Of a DNA stretch of 64,000 nt, positions 50,874 to 60,200 are shown one piece after another. Made by a program: the position numbers and the translations under genes. Each line of letters starts with the position of its first letter. Within the stretch, counting starts at the first letter, position 1. The notes below the pieces were generated by a model, which saw nothing but the letters and a program-made list of their open reading frames with translations, was not told the DNA's origin and searched no databases. Source of the DNA: DASSUW01 sp963789005 (GTDB taxonomy: Bacteria; Actinomycetota; Thermoleophilia; Solirubrobacterales; Solirubrobacteraceae); contig CAWBIZ010000004.1 of NCBI GenBank assembly GCA_963789005.1, positions 186,001-250,000 on the forward strand, given 5' to 3'.

Positions 50874-51635
50874 ATGACGGAGGAGAAGCTTGCCCCGATC
50901 CGGGAGCAGGTCTACAAGGACCCGCGCCCGGCTGAGCATTTCGCGCGCTTCCACGAGCGCTCCCGTACCCGCGACCCGGACTGGGTCTACGAGGCCGTGC
51001 GGATCACCACCACGCTCTACGCATGGGTGTTCTTCCGCGCGCGGGGGATCGGCGCCGAGAAGGTGCCCGCGTCGGGCCCGGTGATCCTCGCGCCCAACCA
51101 CTCCTCGTTCATGGACCACTTCTTCGTCGGCACGGCGATCCGCCGCAAGGTCCGGTTCATGGCCAAGTCGCAGCTGTTCGTGCCGCCGCTGCAGTGGATC
51201 TACACCCACGGCGGCGTGTTCCCGGTGCGGCGCGGGTTCGCCGACGAGGAGGCGTTCGAGACGGCCAACAGCGTGCTGGCGCGCGACGGCTGCGTGGCCA
51301 TGTACAGCGAGGGCGGCCGCTCGCGGACGGGCAAGCTGGCGGACACGGTCCGGCGTGGGATCGGTCGCCTCGCCCTCGAGTCCGGCGCCACGATCGTGCC
51401 GGTCGCCATCCACGGCTCCTCGCAGGTGCGCAACTGGAAGCGCCTGCAGTTCCCCAAGGTGACGATCCTGTACGGCGACCCGATCCGCTGGGAGCGGATG
51501 CCGGAGCCGACCCGCGACCAGCAGCAGCAGGTGGCGAACGCCATCTTCGCCGAGGTGCGCAAGCTCTACGCCCAGCTCGACACCGTCGGGCGGCGCGGCG
51601 TGGCACGCGAGCGCCGCGAGCTGCGTCGCGCGTGA
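50874..51635 (+). CDS. 1-acyl-sn-glycerol-3-phosphate acyltransferase (PlsC family)
   Basis: Membrane-associated lysophosphatidate acyltransferase of phospholipid synthesis, 253 residues. The catalytic HxxxxD box is NHSSFMDHFF, followed by GVFPVRRGF and the substrate motif MYSEGGRSRTGKL, then VPVAIHGSSQVR. ATG 50874 was chosen because a CACAAT -10 lies 7 nt before it. Its stop overlaps the GTG of the next gene. Confidence 0.93.
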   Translation: MTEEKLAPIREQVYKDPRPAEHFARFHERSRTRDPDWVYEAVRITTTLYAWVFFRARGIGAEKVPASGPVILAPNHSSFMDHFFVGTAIRRKVRFMAKSQLFVPPLQWIYTHGGVFPVRRGFADEEAFETANSVLARDGCVAMYSEGGRSRTGKLADTVRRGIGRLALESGATIVPVAIHGSSQVRNWKRLQFPKVTILYGDPIRWERMPEPTRDQQQQVANAIFAEVRKLYAQLDTVGRRGVARERRELRRA

Positions 51636-52162
51636 CGGAGGTCCTGCGGGCAGGCGTGCTGGCCGGCGTCCGCGTGCTCGTCGCGGCGCCGCCCGGTGTA
51701 GCGAGCTTCGCACCCGTCGTGGCCGCCCGCGCCTCCGCGCTCGGCGCGGCCGTCGAGCAGACGGAGGTCGACCCCGCGGGCGACGAGATCGGCATCGAGG
51801 GCGAGGTGGGGGTGCTCGTCTGGGACGCGTCGCCGGCCGGCTCGGCGCTCGGCGCGATCGACGGGGCGTGGCTCGCCGTCCGGCCGGTGGCGGCACGCGC
51901 GATGGCCGGCGGCGGCCTGATCGTGCTGCTCGCGCCGCCGCCGGGCGACGCGCAGGCCGAGGCGTCTCGAGCCGGCCTCGAGACGATGGCCCGCACGCTC
52001 TCGATCGAGTGGGCGCGGCTGGCGATCCGCCCGGTGGCGATCCTGCCGGGCGCGGCGACGCCGGCGAGCGAGGTGGCCGAGCTCGCGGCCTACCTCGCGT
52101 CGCCGGCGGGCGCGTACTTCTCCGGCTGCCGCTTCGACCTCGGCGCCGTCTCCGAGGCGTAA
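51632..52162 (+). CDS. Degenerate short-chain dehydrogenase-like protein
   Basis: 176 residues. The C-terminal part (GLETMARTLSIEWARLAIRPVAILPG and VAELAAYLASPAGAYFSGCRFDLGA) is clearly SDR-like. The N-terminal glycine motif is replaced by GVRVLVAAPPGVASFAPVVAARASALGA, and the Ser-Tyr-Lys triad is absent. It is likely catalytically dead or has another role. GTG 51632 overlaps the acyltransferase stop (GTGA), so it is coupled to that gene. Confidence 0.75.
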   Translation: MTEVLRAGVLAGVRVLVAAPPGVASFAPVVAARASALGAAVEQTEVDPAGDEIGIEGEVGVLVWDASPAGSALGAIDGAWLAVRPVAARAMAGGGLIVLLAPPPGDAQAEASRAGLETMARTLSIEWARLAIRPVAILPGAATPASEVAELAAYLASPAGAYFSGCRFDLGAVSEA

Positions 52163-52171
52163 GGTCGGCGC

Positions 52172-53887
52172 ATGGTGTTGCTCGTGTTGTTCGCGTTCGT
52201 GGCGGGCGCGGGCACGGCGCTGAGCCCGTGCGTGCTGCCGGTGCTGCCGGCCGTGCTGTCGGCGGGGGCGACGGGCGGCCGGCGGCGGCCGCTCGGGGTG
52301 GTGATCGGGCTCGCCGTCACGTTCACGGTGACCATCGTCGGCTTCGGTGCCGTCGTCGACGGAGTGGGGCTCGGCGACTCGGCGCTGCGCACACTCGCTG
52401 CCGTCGTGCTGCTCGCCTTCGGGATCGCGCTCGTGGTGCCGCGGCTCGGCGCGCTGCTCGAAGGGCCGCTGTCACGGCTGCCGCGGGTCGGGCCGCGGGG
52501 GCGCGGCGACGGGCTGCGCTCCGGCCTGCTGGTCGGCGCGGCGCTGGGCTTCGCCTACGCGCCGTGCGCGGGGCCGATCCTCGCGGCGGTCATCACCGTC
52601 GGCGCCGCCGCCGAGCGCACGCTGCCGATCGCGCTCGCGTACTCCGCGGGGTCGGCCAGCGTGCTGCTCGCGCTCGCGCTCGGTGGGCGCCGCGTCGCGG
52701 GACGGGTCCGGCGCGCGGGCCGCGGGCCGGTGGTGCGGCGCGCGCTCGGCGCCGTGATGGTCCTGACGGCGGTGGCCGTCGCCGCCGACCTGGACGTGCG
52801 GTTCCAGACGGCGCTGGCGAGCAGCTTCCCGTCCGCGATCGTCAACCCCACGGGCGCGCTCGAGCGCTCCGAGGCGGTCGAGCGGCGGCTCGCCGATCTG
52901 CGCGGCCCGGCGCGCTTCGAGGCGGCCGCCGCCGACGCGGCGGCGCTTCCCGCCCTCGGCCGCGCGCCCGACTTCACGGGCACCCAGCGCTGGTTCAACA
53001 CTGCGGGCGAGCGCCCGCTGTCGCTCGCCGGGCTGCGCGGGAAGATCGTGCTCGTCGACTTCTGGACCTACACGTGCATCAACTGCCTGCGGACGCTGCC
53101 GTACCTGAAGGCGTGGAGCGAGCGCTATCGCGCCGACGGGCTGGTCGTCGTCGGAGTCCACACGCCGGAGTTCCAGTTCGAGCACGAGGCCGGCAACGTG
53201 GCGGCCTCGATCCGCCAGAACGCGATCCGCTACCCCGTCGCGCAGGACAACGAGTACGCGACCTGGCAGGCCTGGGGCAACCAGGCGTGGCCGTCGAAGT
53301 ACCTCGTCGACGCGCGCGGCCGCGTCCGCTACACGCACATCGGCGAGGGCGCCTACGAGCAGACCGAGGCCGCGATCCGCTCGCTGCTCGCCGAGGCGGG
53401 CGCGGACCGGCTGGGCGACGGCGTCCGCGTGCCGCCCGGCGAGCGCGCGTGGCGGATGAGCACGCCGGAGACCTATCTCGGCGCCGCGCGCGCCCGGGGC
53501 TTCGTCGGAACGCCGCAGCTCGGCGTGCACGACTATGCGAGGCCCGGCGGTCGGCTGGCGCGCCATTCCTTCGCCCTCGGCGGCCGCTGGCGCATCGACG
53601 AGGAGTCGGCCGAGGCCGTCGCGGACGCCCGCCTCGACGCCCGCGTGCTCGGCAAGTCGGTCTACCTCGTGCTCGGGTCGCGCGGCGACCGCCGTCGTCA
53701 TGTCCGGGTGCTGCTCGACGGCAAGCCGATCCGCGCCGACCAGGCGGGCGCCGACGTGCGCCGCGGGCGCGTCACGGTCACGCGCCAGCGGCTCTACCGG
53801 CTCGTCTCCCTGCCGCTGGCCGGCGAGCATCGCCTCGCGCTGCGCTTCGACCCCGGCGTCACCGGGTTCGCGTTCACGTTCGGGTGA
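52172..53887 (+). CDS. dipZ: DipZ-type thiol-disulfide exchange protein (CcdA-thioredoxin fusion)
   Basis: 571 residues. The CcdA/DsbD-like membrane part (about 1-215) has the conserved cysteines in ALSPCVLPVLPAVLSAG and FAYAPCAGPILAAVI. The extracellular part has a thioredoxin domain with WTYTCINCLRTLPYL as redox centre and YPVAQDNEYATWQAWGNQAWPSKYLVD. A C-terminal beta-sandwich follows from about 430, as in mycobacterial DipZ. It carries reducing equivalents across the membrane to exported thiols. ATG 52172 lies 9 nt after the SDR-like stop. Confidence 0.95.
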   Translation: MVLLVLFAFVAGAGTALSPCVLPVLPAVLSAGATGGRRRPLGVVIGLAVTFTVTIVGFGAVVDGVGLGDSALRTLAAVVLLAFGIALVVPRLGALLEGPLSRLPRVGPRGRGDGLRSGLLVGAALGFAYAPCAGPILAAVITVGAAAERTLPIALAYSAGSASVLLALALGGRRVAGRVRRAGRGPVVRRALGAVMVLTAVAVAADLDVRFQTALASSFPSAIVNPTGALERSEAVERRLADLRGPARFEAAAADAAALPALGRAPDFTGTQRWFNTAGERPLSLAGLRGKIVLVDFWTYTCINCLRTLPYLKAWSERYRADGLVVVGVHTPEFQFEHEAGNVAASIRQNAIRYPVAQDNEYATWQAWGNQAWPSKYLVDARGRVRYTHIGEGAYEQTEAAIRSLLAEAGADRLGDGVRVPPGERAWRMSTPETYLGAARARGFVGTPQLGVHDYARPGGRLARHSFALGGRWRIDEESAEAVADARLDARVLGKSVYLVLGSRGDRRRHVRVLLDGKPIRADQAGADVRRGRVTVTRQRLYRLVSLPLAGEHRLALRFDPGVTGFAFTFG

Positions 53888-53889
53888 CG

Positions 53890-54264
53890 CTAGCCGGCCC
53901 AGGGCACCTCGACGGAATCCTCGGTCGGCGAATCGCGGGCGACGACGTACTCGGCGGCCTCGGATTCCGACAGGTTCTGCAGGAAGTGGGTCTCGCGCGG
54001 GGGGACGTAGACCATGTCCCCCGGCCCGATCGTGACCGTCTGCTCGAGGTGGTCGCCCCAGCGGACCTCGAGGCTTCCGGACAGCATGTAGACGGCGCTC
54101 TCGCAGGAGTCGTGGTAGTGGGGGCGCGACTGGGCGCCCGCCGGCACGCGGAAGATGCCCATGTAGAGGTTCGTGGCCCCCGTGGTCGCCTGCGAGATCT
54201 CGGCGCCGCCGACCACGCCGCGAGGCGTCTCGCGATGGTGGCCTTCTGGCTTGACGACCTTCAT
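53890..54264 (-). CDS. Cupin-domain protein
   Basis: 124 residues. Cupin motif 1 is SRPHYHDSCESAVYMLSGSLEV (HxH and Glu) and motif 2 is GDMVYVPPRETHFLQNLS. A small metal-binding beta-barrel that may be an isomerase, dioxygenase or sensor; the substrate cannot be read. It converges with dipZ with two bases between stops. ATG 54264. Confidence 0.87.
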   Translation of the reverse strand: MKVVKPEGHHRETPRGVVGGAEISQATTGATNLYMGIFRVPAGAQSRPHYHDSCESAVYMLSGSLEVRWGDHLEQTVTIGPGDMVYVPPRETHFLQNLSESEAAEYVVARDSPTEDSVEVPWAG

Positions 54265-54305
54265 GCGCTCAGATTATTGCCACGCGCGCCCGAGCCGCGC
54301 CAGCG

Positions 54306-55133
54306 TCACGTCGTCATCCCGGTGAACTGGCCGCCCGTGACGTTGAGCACCTGCCCGTGCACGAAGTTCGACCACGGCGAGCAGAGGAAGAACACGCCGC
54401 CGGCCGCCTCCTCGGGCGTGCCGCTGCGGCCCAGCGGGATCAGCATCGACTTCATGCCGCGCATCTCGTCCGGGATGCCGAGCTGCACCTTCTCGCCGCC
54501 GATCTCCATCGTGTTCTCGGCGTCCTTGGAGGCGGTCAGCCGCGTCTCGATCCAGCCGAACGCGACCGCGTTGACGTTGATCTTGAACTGCCCCCACTCC
54601 TTGGCCAGCGTCTTCGTGATGCCGACGACGGCGCTCTTGCCGGCCGAGTAGTTCGCCTGGCCGGCGTTGCCCATCGTGCCCGAGATCGAGGACACGTTGA
54701 CGATCTTGCGGAAGACCTCCTCGCCGCGCTCGCGCTCGGCCTTGGCCGGCTCGCGCAGGTGCGGCGCGGCGGCGCGGACGACGCGGAACGGCACCACAGT
54801 GTGGATGTCGAGCATCTTCTGGAAGGCGTCGTCGCTCATCTTGTGGATCGGGGCGTCGACCGTGTAGCCGGCGTTGTTGACGATGATGTCGAGCTTGCCC
54901 CAGGCATCGATCGCGGTCTGCACGAGCGCGTCGCACGCGCCCGGCGCGGTCAGATCGCCGCCGTAGACCACCGTCTCGCCGCCGATCTCCGACGCGGTCT
55001 GGGCGGCGAGGTCGGCGTCGAGGTCGTTGATGAGGACGCGGGCGCCGTGCTCGCTCAGCAGCTCGGCCGTCGCGCGGCCGATGCCGCGCGCCGAGCCGGT
55101 GACGATCGCCACCTTGTCGTCCAGCACTCCCAT
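54306..55133 (-). CDS. 3-oxoacyl-ACP reductase-like SDR
   Basis: NAD(P)-dependent classical SDR of 275 residues. Glycine motif VTGSARGIGRATAELL, NNAG in IIVNNAGYTVDAP, catalytic Ser in NVSSISGTMG, YxxxK in NYSAGKSAVVG. A FabG-like or FabG4-like reductase, or the hydroxyacyl-CoA dehydrogenase of a degradation route given the nearby acyl-CoA genes. GGAGG lies 5 nt before ATG 55133. Confidence 0.9.
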   Translation of the reverse strand: MGVLDDKVAIVTGSARGIGRATAELLSEHGARVLINDLDADLAAQTASEIGGETVVYGGDLTAPGACDALVQTAIDAWGKLDIIVNNAGYTVDAPIHKMSDDAFQKMLDIHTVVPFRVVRAAAPHLREPAKAERERGEEVFRKIVNVSSISGTMGNAGQANYSAGKSAVVGITKTLAKEWGQFKINVNAVAFGWIETRLTASKDAENTMEIGGEKVQLGIPDEMRGMKSMLIPLGRSGTPEEAAGGVFFLCSPWSNFVHGQVLNVTGGQFTGMTT

Positions 55134-55173
55134 GTCAGCCTCCAGTCAGGTTCAGGAGGCGGGATCGTGCCAG

Positions 55174-55866
55174 CTAGGCGGCGAGCGGTGCCGCAGCAGG
55201 CTCGACGACGCGGCCGCCGTCGAGCTCGACGACGCGGTCGGCGACCGCGGCCGCAGCCTCGGCGTCGCGCGTGAAGAGCACGACCGTGACGCCGTCCTCG
55301 TGCGCGATGTCGCGCAGCAGCTCGAGCAGCGCGGCGCCCTCGGCCGGGTCGAGGTCGCCGGCGGGCTCGTCGGCCAGGAGGACCGAGGGGCTGCCGGCGA
55401 TCGCGCGCGCCAGCGCGGCCCGCTGCCGCTCGGCGTGGGTGAGCTCGCCCGCGCGGTGGTCGCGGTGGGCGCTGAGTCCGACGCGCTCGAGCAGCGCGTC
55501 GATCGTGGCGGCGTCGTGCTCGCGGCGGGCGATCAGCAGCGGCAGCGCGACGTTCTCGCGCACGGTGATCGTGGGGAGGACCGACGCAGCCGGGAGCAGC
55601 AGGCCGATGCGCTCGCGCCGCAGGCGCGTGAGCTCGAGCTCGTCGAGCCCGCGCAGGGGACGCTCGTCGACGCACAGCGTCCCGCCCGCCGGGCGGTCGA
55701 GGCCGGCCAGCACGTGCAGGAGCGACGTCTTGCCCGCGCCCGACGGTCCGACGACGGCCGTCAGCCGGCCGGCCGGCGCCTCGAGCGAGACGTCGCGGAG
55801 CACGTCCACGCGGGTCCGCATGTCCCCGACGCGGTGGAAGAGATTGTGCGCAATGACTCCAGGCAT
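55174..55866 (-). CDS. LolD/MacB-like ABC ATPase with degenerate catalytic motifs
   Basis: 230 residues. Walker A VVGPSGAGKTSLLHVLAGLD and Walker B VLLADEPAGDLDPAEG are intact. The Q-loop glutamine is replaced (IGLLLPAASVLPTITVREN), the LSGGQ signature reads ELTHAERQR and the H-loop histidine is replaced (LFTRDAEAA). It probably binds ATP but hydrolyses it poorly. No permease gene is adjacent. ATG 55866 preferred over GTG 55884 because of the GGGAG upstream. Confidence 0.88.
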   Translation of the reverse strand: MPGVIAHNLFHRVGDMRTRVDVLRDVSLEAPAGRLTAVVGPSGAGKTSLLHVLAGLDRPAGGTLCVDERPLRGLDELELTRLRRERIGLLLPAASVLPTITVRENVALPLLIARREHDAATIDALLERVGLSAHRDHRAGELTHAERQRAALARAIAGSPSVLLADEPAGDLDPAEGAALLELLRDIAHEDGVTVVLFTRDAEAAAAVADRVVELDGGRVVEPAAAPLAA

Positions 55867-55922
55867 GGCCCGGAACTCTCCCACCAGGCCGTATCACGCA
55901 AAGGACGGGTAACCGAACCTTT

Positions 55923-55941
55923 GGGGTGCGCTCCGCTCCCC
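55923..55941 (-). terminator. Hairpin downstream of the acyl-CoA dehydrogenase gene
   Basis: GGGGTGCG pairs with CGCTCCCC apart from one T-T mismatch, with a 3-nt loop, 10 nt past the minus-strand stop at 55951. AAAGG rather than a T run follows it in the minus direction, so termination is only plausible. Confidence 0.35.
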
Positions 55942-55950
55942 AATTAACCG

Positions 55951-57168
55951 CTATAGCCCATAAGAGCGGCCGATGACGTCGAGCATGATCTCGTCGGTGC
56001 CGGCGCCGATGCGGTTGAGCCGCAGGTCGCGCCAGACGCGCTCGATGCCGTACTCCTGCATGTAGCCGGCGCCGCCGTGGATCTGGAGGCACTCGTCGGC
56101 GACCTCGCACGCCATCCGCGACGCGTACAGCTTCGCCATCGAGATCTCGCGCACGGGGTACTCGCCGTTCATGTGGCGCCAGGCGGTCGTGTAGACGAGC
56201 TGGCGCCCCGCCTCGATCTTCGTGGCCATCTCGCCGAACTTGTGGCGGGTGACCTGGAACTTGCCGATCGGCCGCCCGAACGCGTGCCGCTCGCCCGCGT
56301 AGGCGAGCGTGCGGTCGAACACGGCCTGCGCGGCCGCAACGGCGCCCGCGGCGCCGATCAGCCGCTCGCCCTGGAGCTCCCACATGATGTGGTAGAAGCC
56401 CTTTCCGACCTCGCCGAGCACGGCGCTGTCCGGCACGCGCACGTCCTGGAACGCCAGCAGCGCGGTGTCGGACGCGTGCATGCCGAGCTTGCGCAGCCGC
56501 TCCTCGCGGATCACGCCCGGCGCGTCCATGTCGACGATGAACAGGGTGAAGCCGTCGTAGCCGGCGTCGACGTCGGTCTTCGTCACGAGCACGATGAAGT
56601 CGGCGCGGTGGCCGTTGGTGATGTAGGTCTTCGAGCCGTTGATCACCCACTCGTCACACCTGTCTCGGCCTGCGGCCTCGCCGCCGCTTCGCTGGCGCAC
56701 CGCGCGCGTCTTGATCCCGGAGACGTCGGAGCCCGCGTCCGGCTCGGTGATCCCCAGGCAGGAGATCTTCTCCCCCCGGATCGACGGCACGAGGTACGCC
56801 TGCTTCTGCTCCTCGGTGCCGAACGCGAGGATCGGCGGCGTCGCCATGTCGGTGTGGACCGCGAGGCCCATGGCCAGGCCGCCGCAGTCGGCGTGGACGA
56901 GCTCCTCGGCGAGCACGAGGTTGCACGGGTAGTCGCCGCCCTGCCCGCCGTACTCCTCGGGGAACGAGAGGCCCAGCAGGCCCAGCTCGCCCATGCGCGA
57001 GAACACCCAGTCCGGGAACGTCGACTGCTCCCACTCGGCCGAGTGCGGGCGCAGCTCCTTGCGCACGAACGCCCGGATCGACTCCCGCAGCTGCTCGTGC
57101 TCGTCGGTGAAGATGAAGTGCCGCCGCGCGGCGGAGTGGTCCGGCTTGAGGACGTCGGTGGCGGCCAT
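55951..57168 (-). CDS. Acyl-CoA dehydrogenase
   Basis: FAD enzyme that introduces the alpha-beta double bond of acyl-CoA. 405 residues. FAD and substrate segments: CLGITEPDAGSDVSGIKT, WVINGSKTYITNGHRADF, RHAFGRPIGKFQVTRHKF and the C-terminal LQIHGGAGYMQEYGIERVWRDLRLNRIGAGTDEIM with the catalytic Glu region. A short extra loop (RQRSGGEAAGRDRC) splits the usual AVRDGDEWVING. ATG 57168. A partner for the enoyl-CoA hydratase at 60427. Confidence 0.95.
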   Translation of the reverse strand: MAATDVLKPDHSAARRHFIFTDEHEQLRESIRAFVRKELRPHSAEWEQSTFPDWVFSRMGELGLLGLSFPEEYGGQGGDYPCNLVLAEELVHADCGGLAMGLAVHTDMATPPILAFGTEEQKQAYLVPSIRGEKISCLGITEPDAGSDVSGIKTRAVRQRSGGEAAGRDRCDEWVINGSKTYITNGHRADFIVLVTKTDVDAGYDGFTLFIVDMDAPGVIREERLRKLGMHASDTALLAFQDVRVPDSAVLGEVGKGFYHIMWELQGERLIGAAGAVAAAQAVFDRTLAYAGERHAFGRPIGKFQVTRHKFGEMATKIEAGRQLVYTTAWRHMNGEYPVREISMAKLYASRMACEVADECLQIHGGAGYMQEYGIERVWRDLRLNRIGAGTDEIMLDVIGRSYGL

Positions 57169-57203
57169 GGGCCAAAGCTAGCCCATGGCCGCCACGCGTC
57201 ACG

Positions 57204-60200
57204 TCAGTCGAGCAGGTGCCCGAGGATCCGCTCCATCACCGCCTCACGGCTCGCGCGGGTGGAGATCCCCTCGAACCCGAACCCCATCAGCAGCGAGTCG
57301 GGCGTGGTGATCGCGGACCCGACCGGGAACCCGGAGGAGTCCGTGCGGGTCCAGTTGTTCGCGTTCGGCCCGCTGCCGGGCGGCGGGCCGGTAACCGCCC
57401 AGCCGTCGAACCCGGCCTCGAACGACGTCGACGTGCCGTCCGGCGCCGCGATGTCGTCGAGGAACACGCCGAGGTTCTGGACCGACCAGTCGCTGGCGTA
57501 GGCGATCGAGATCTCGACCGTCTGCCCGGCGTAGGCGCCCAGGTTGATCGACCACTGCTGCCAGCCGGCCGAGTTCCCGGACGCGGCGTGCCACTGGCCG
57601 CCGCCCGAGCCGACCGGTGTGCAGGTGCTGTCGCCGTCCCAGGTGACGTAGTGCTCGAGCTGCGGGTGCAGCTCCGTCCAGCCCGCGGCGCAGCTGTCGC
57701 CGGTCTCCTGCGTGGTGTGGCCGTTGGCGTCCGGCAGCGTGGTCCAGTTGCTGCCGCCGGCCGTCCGGGCCTCCACGAACAGGTGGTCCCAGTGCGACTC
57801 GGTGTCATAGGAGGTCCAGAACGTCAGGTTGCCGCCGCCGGCCGGCACGGCGATCTGCCGCGTCAGCCGCTTGTACGACACGTCGGCGATCTGCGAGTAG
57901 ACGTACTGGGTCCCCGTGTGCGGCTCGAACGGCCCCCCGGGCTTGTCCCAGCGCGCCGACGGCCAGCTCTCGAACTGCGGGAACTCGTCCGGCGGCAGGA
58001 TGCCGCTCGTGGAGACGAACGAGCCGCCAGTGTTCTGGTTGTTGGCGCTGTCCGGGCCGTTGAAGCTCCACTCCAGGCCGGCGAGCGGATCGTCGAGGCC
58101 GTTGACGTCGAACACGCCGCCCGCGGGGTTGGCGCCGTCGTTTGCCACATACACGAACCCGCCGAGCCAGTACTCGAGCACGTCGTTCGTGCCGTCGCCC
58201 GAGCCCTGCAGCAGCAGGCACCGCCGCGGATCGGTCCCCGGCGGCGGCGTCGGAGCGCACGCGATCTCGCCCTTCGGGTCGTAGAACTGGTTCCCGGCCG
58301 CGGGCGAGAACTGGAGGCCGGCGTTCTTGCCTGTGTACAGCACCCGGCCGCCCTCGTTCATGTACGCCCGCGCCTCGAGCATCTGGTCGAGCGCGAGCCG
58401 GTCGGCGTTGCCCGGAGGACGCCCGGCCGTGCGCGTGACCGCGTCGTCGCCGGTGTACCACAGCACGGCGTCGTAGTGGCTGAGCACGCCGAGCTGATCC
58501 GGGGCCGTGCGGCCACGGGCGTCGATGTCGTAGAGGTCCGCGCTGAACCCGGCGTCCGCCACGGCGTCGAGGTAGAACTGGGCGTAGCTTCCGGGAGCCT
58601 GTACCGGCGAAGCGCCGGTGCGGTCCTCGGCCGCCACGACCAGCACGCGGCGGTTCGACTCCGACACGGCCTGGTAGGTGAACGAGTCCGAGCGGTAGAC
58701 CACCCCGCCCTCGTCGCCCTCGAACCAGACCTCGACCGAGTCGCCGGGGCTGGTGCCGGTGACCGTGCCGTTCATCGCCCGGTAGTGCACGTCGGCCGGG
58801 CTGAAGCGCTCGCCGCCGCCCCACTCCTGGGTGGTGCGGGTCTGCGTGGCCCCGCCGTTGATGCGGTACTTGAGCGCGACCTCGCCGAGGCTGCGCTTGG
58901 CCAGCACCCGGACCGGCTGCGGGTCGCCGTAGGAGAAGCGGAACGTGAAGTTCGCTCCCGGCACGCCGTCCTTGTACGGGTCGTCGCTCTTGACGTACAG
59001 CGGCTTGGTCTGGATGCCCAGCGACGACTCCGGGTCATCGGGGTCGTCGGCCGACTTGGCGACCGAGAGCGCGAACGGCAGGTTGCGCTCGAACTCCTTC
59101 TGCACCTCCACCTCGTCGTCGGGGAAGACGAACCCGCAGTCGGTCGTCGGGCAGCCGTCGCCGAGCTCGGGCGTCCACGCCAGCGCGCCGGTGGTGGCGT
59201 GCGCGTAGTCGGTCGTCTCGCCGTTGGTGACGTACAGGACGTCGGAGCTGAGCCCCGGATGGAAGCCCGGGATCGCCGGCCGGTCGAGGTTGCCCGACAG
59301 CGCGAAGTAGATCGGGTCGTCGGCCGTCGGGGTGGCGATCTGCCAGCCCTCGGCGTACAGCAGCCATTCGCCGACCGAGTGGTAGTTGACGTGGAACTCG
59401 AAGCCGACCCGGTCGAGCAGGCCCTTGAGGGCCTGCGTCTCGGCCTCCGAGGCCGGGGCCGTGCCGCGGTAGGTCTCGCTCGAGAAGATCGACGACGAGC
59501 CCTCCTCGTCGTACTTGAAGTGGCTCGGCCAGTTGCGGTTGGGGTCGACGCCGTCGGCGATCGAATGGGCCGGGTCGCCGTCGTTGTTGCGCATGTTCTT
59601 GCGCCACAGGCGGTCGCCATCGTGCGTGTACTGGTAGCCGTCCGGGTTCGCGACGAGCACGAACCACAGCTCGGTCGTCTCGAGCAGCGCCTTGATCGCC
59701 GGGTCCTCGGCGCGCCAGCGGTCCACGTACCAGTTCATCAGCCGCCGGTTGGTCTCGGCGGCGATCCACTCGCGCGCGTGCTGGGTCGAGCTGTAGAGCA
59801 CGGCGGGTCGCCTGCCGTCGCGCACGCCGCGTGCGCCGGCCGTCAACTTGATCGCGAGGATCTCGCGACCCTGGATCGTCGTCCCGAGCCGCACGAGCTT
59901 CGCCACGCCGCGGTGGCGATCCGCGAGGGCGTACATCTGATCGCGGAAGCCTCCGGGCTCGTCGTACGAGCGCCAGACCGTGAAGCCGGCGAGCGCCTGG
60001 CGGGCCGCGAACTCCTGCACCGTGAGGCCGCCCTGCACGCGCGTGAGCTGCGTGCGGACGCCGTCGCGCGCGAGCTTCGCGCGCTGGTCCTTGGTCAGCA
60101 CGAGGCCGACCTCGATGCCGCCGGCGACCTCGCGCTGGCCGGTGGCGTCGAACCCCTGCTCCGCCAGCATCCCGAGCTGCTCGGCCTGCACGACCGCTGT

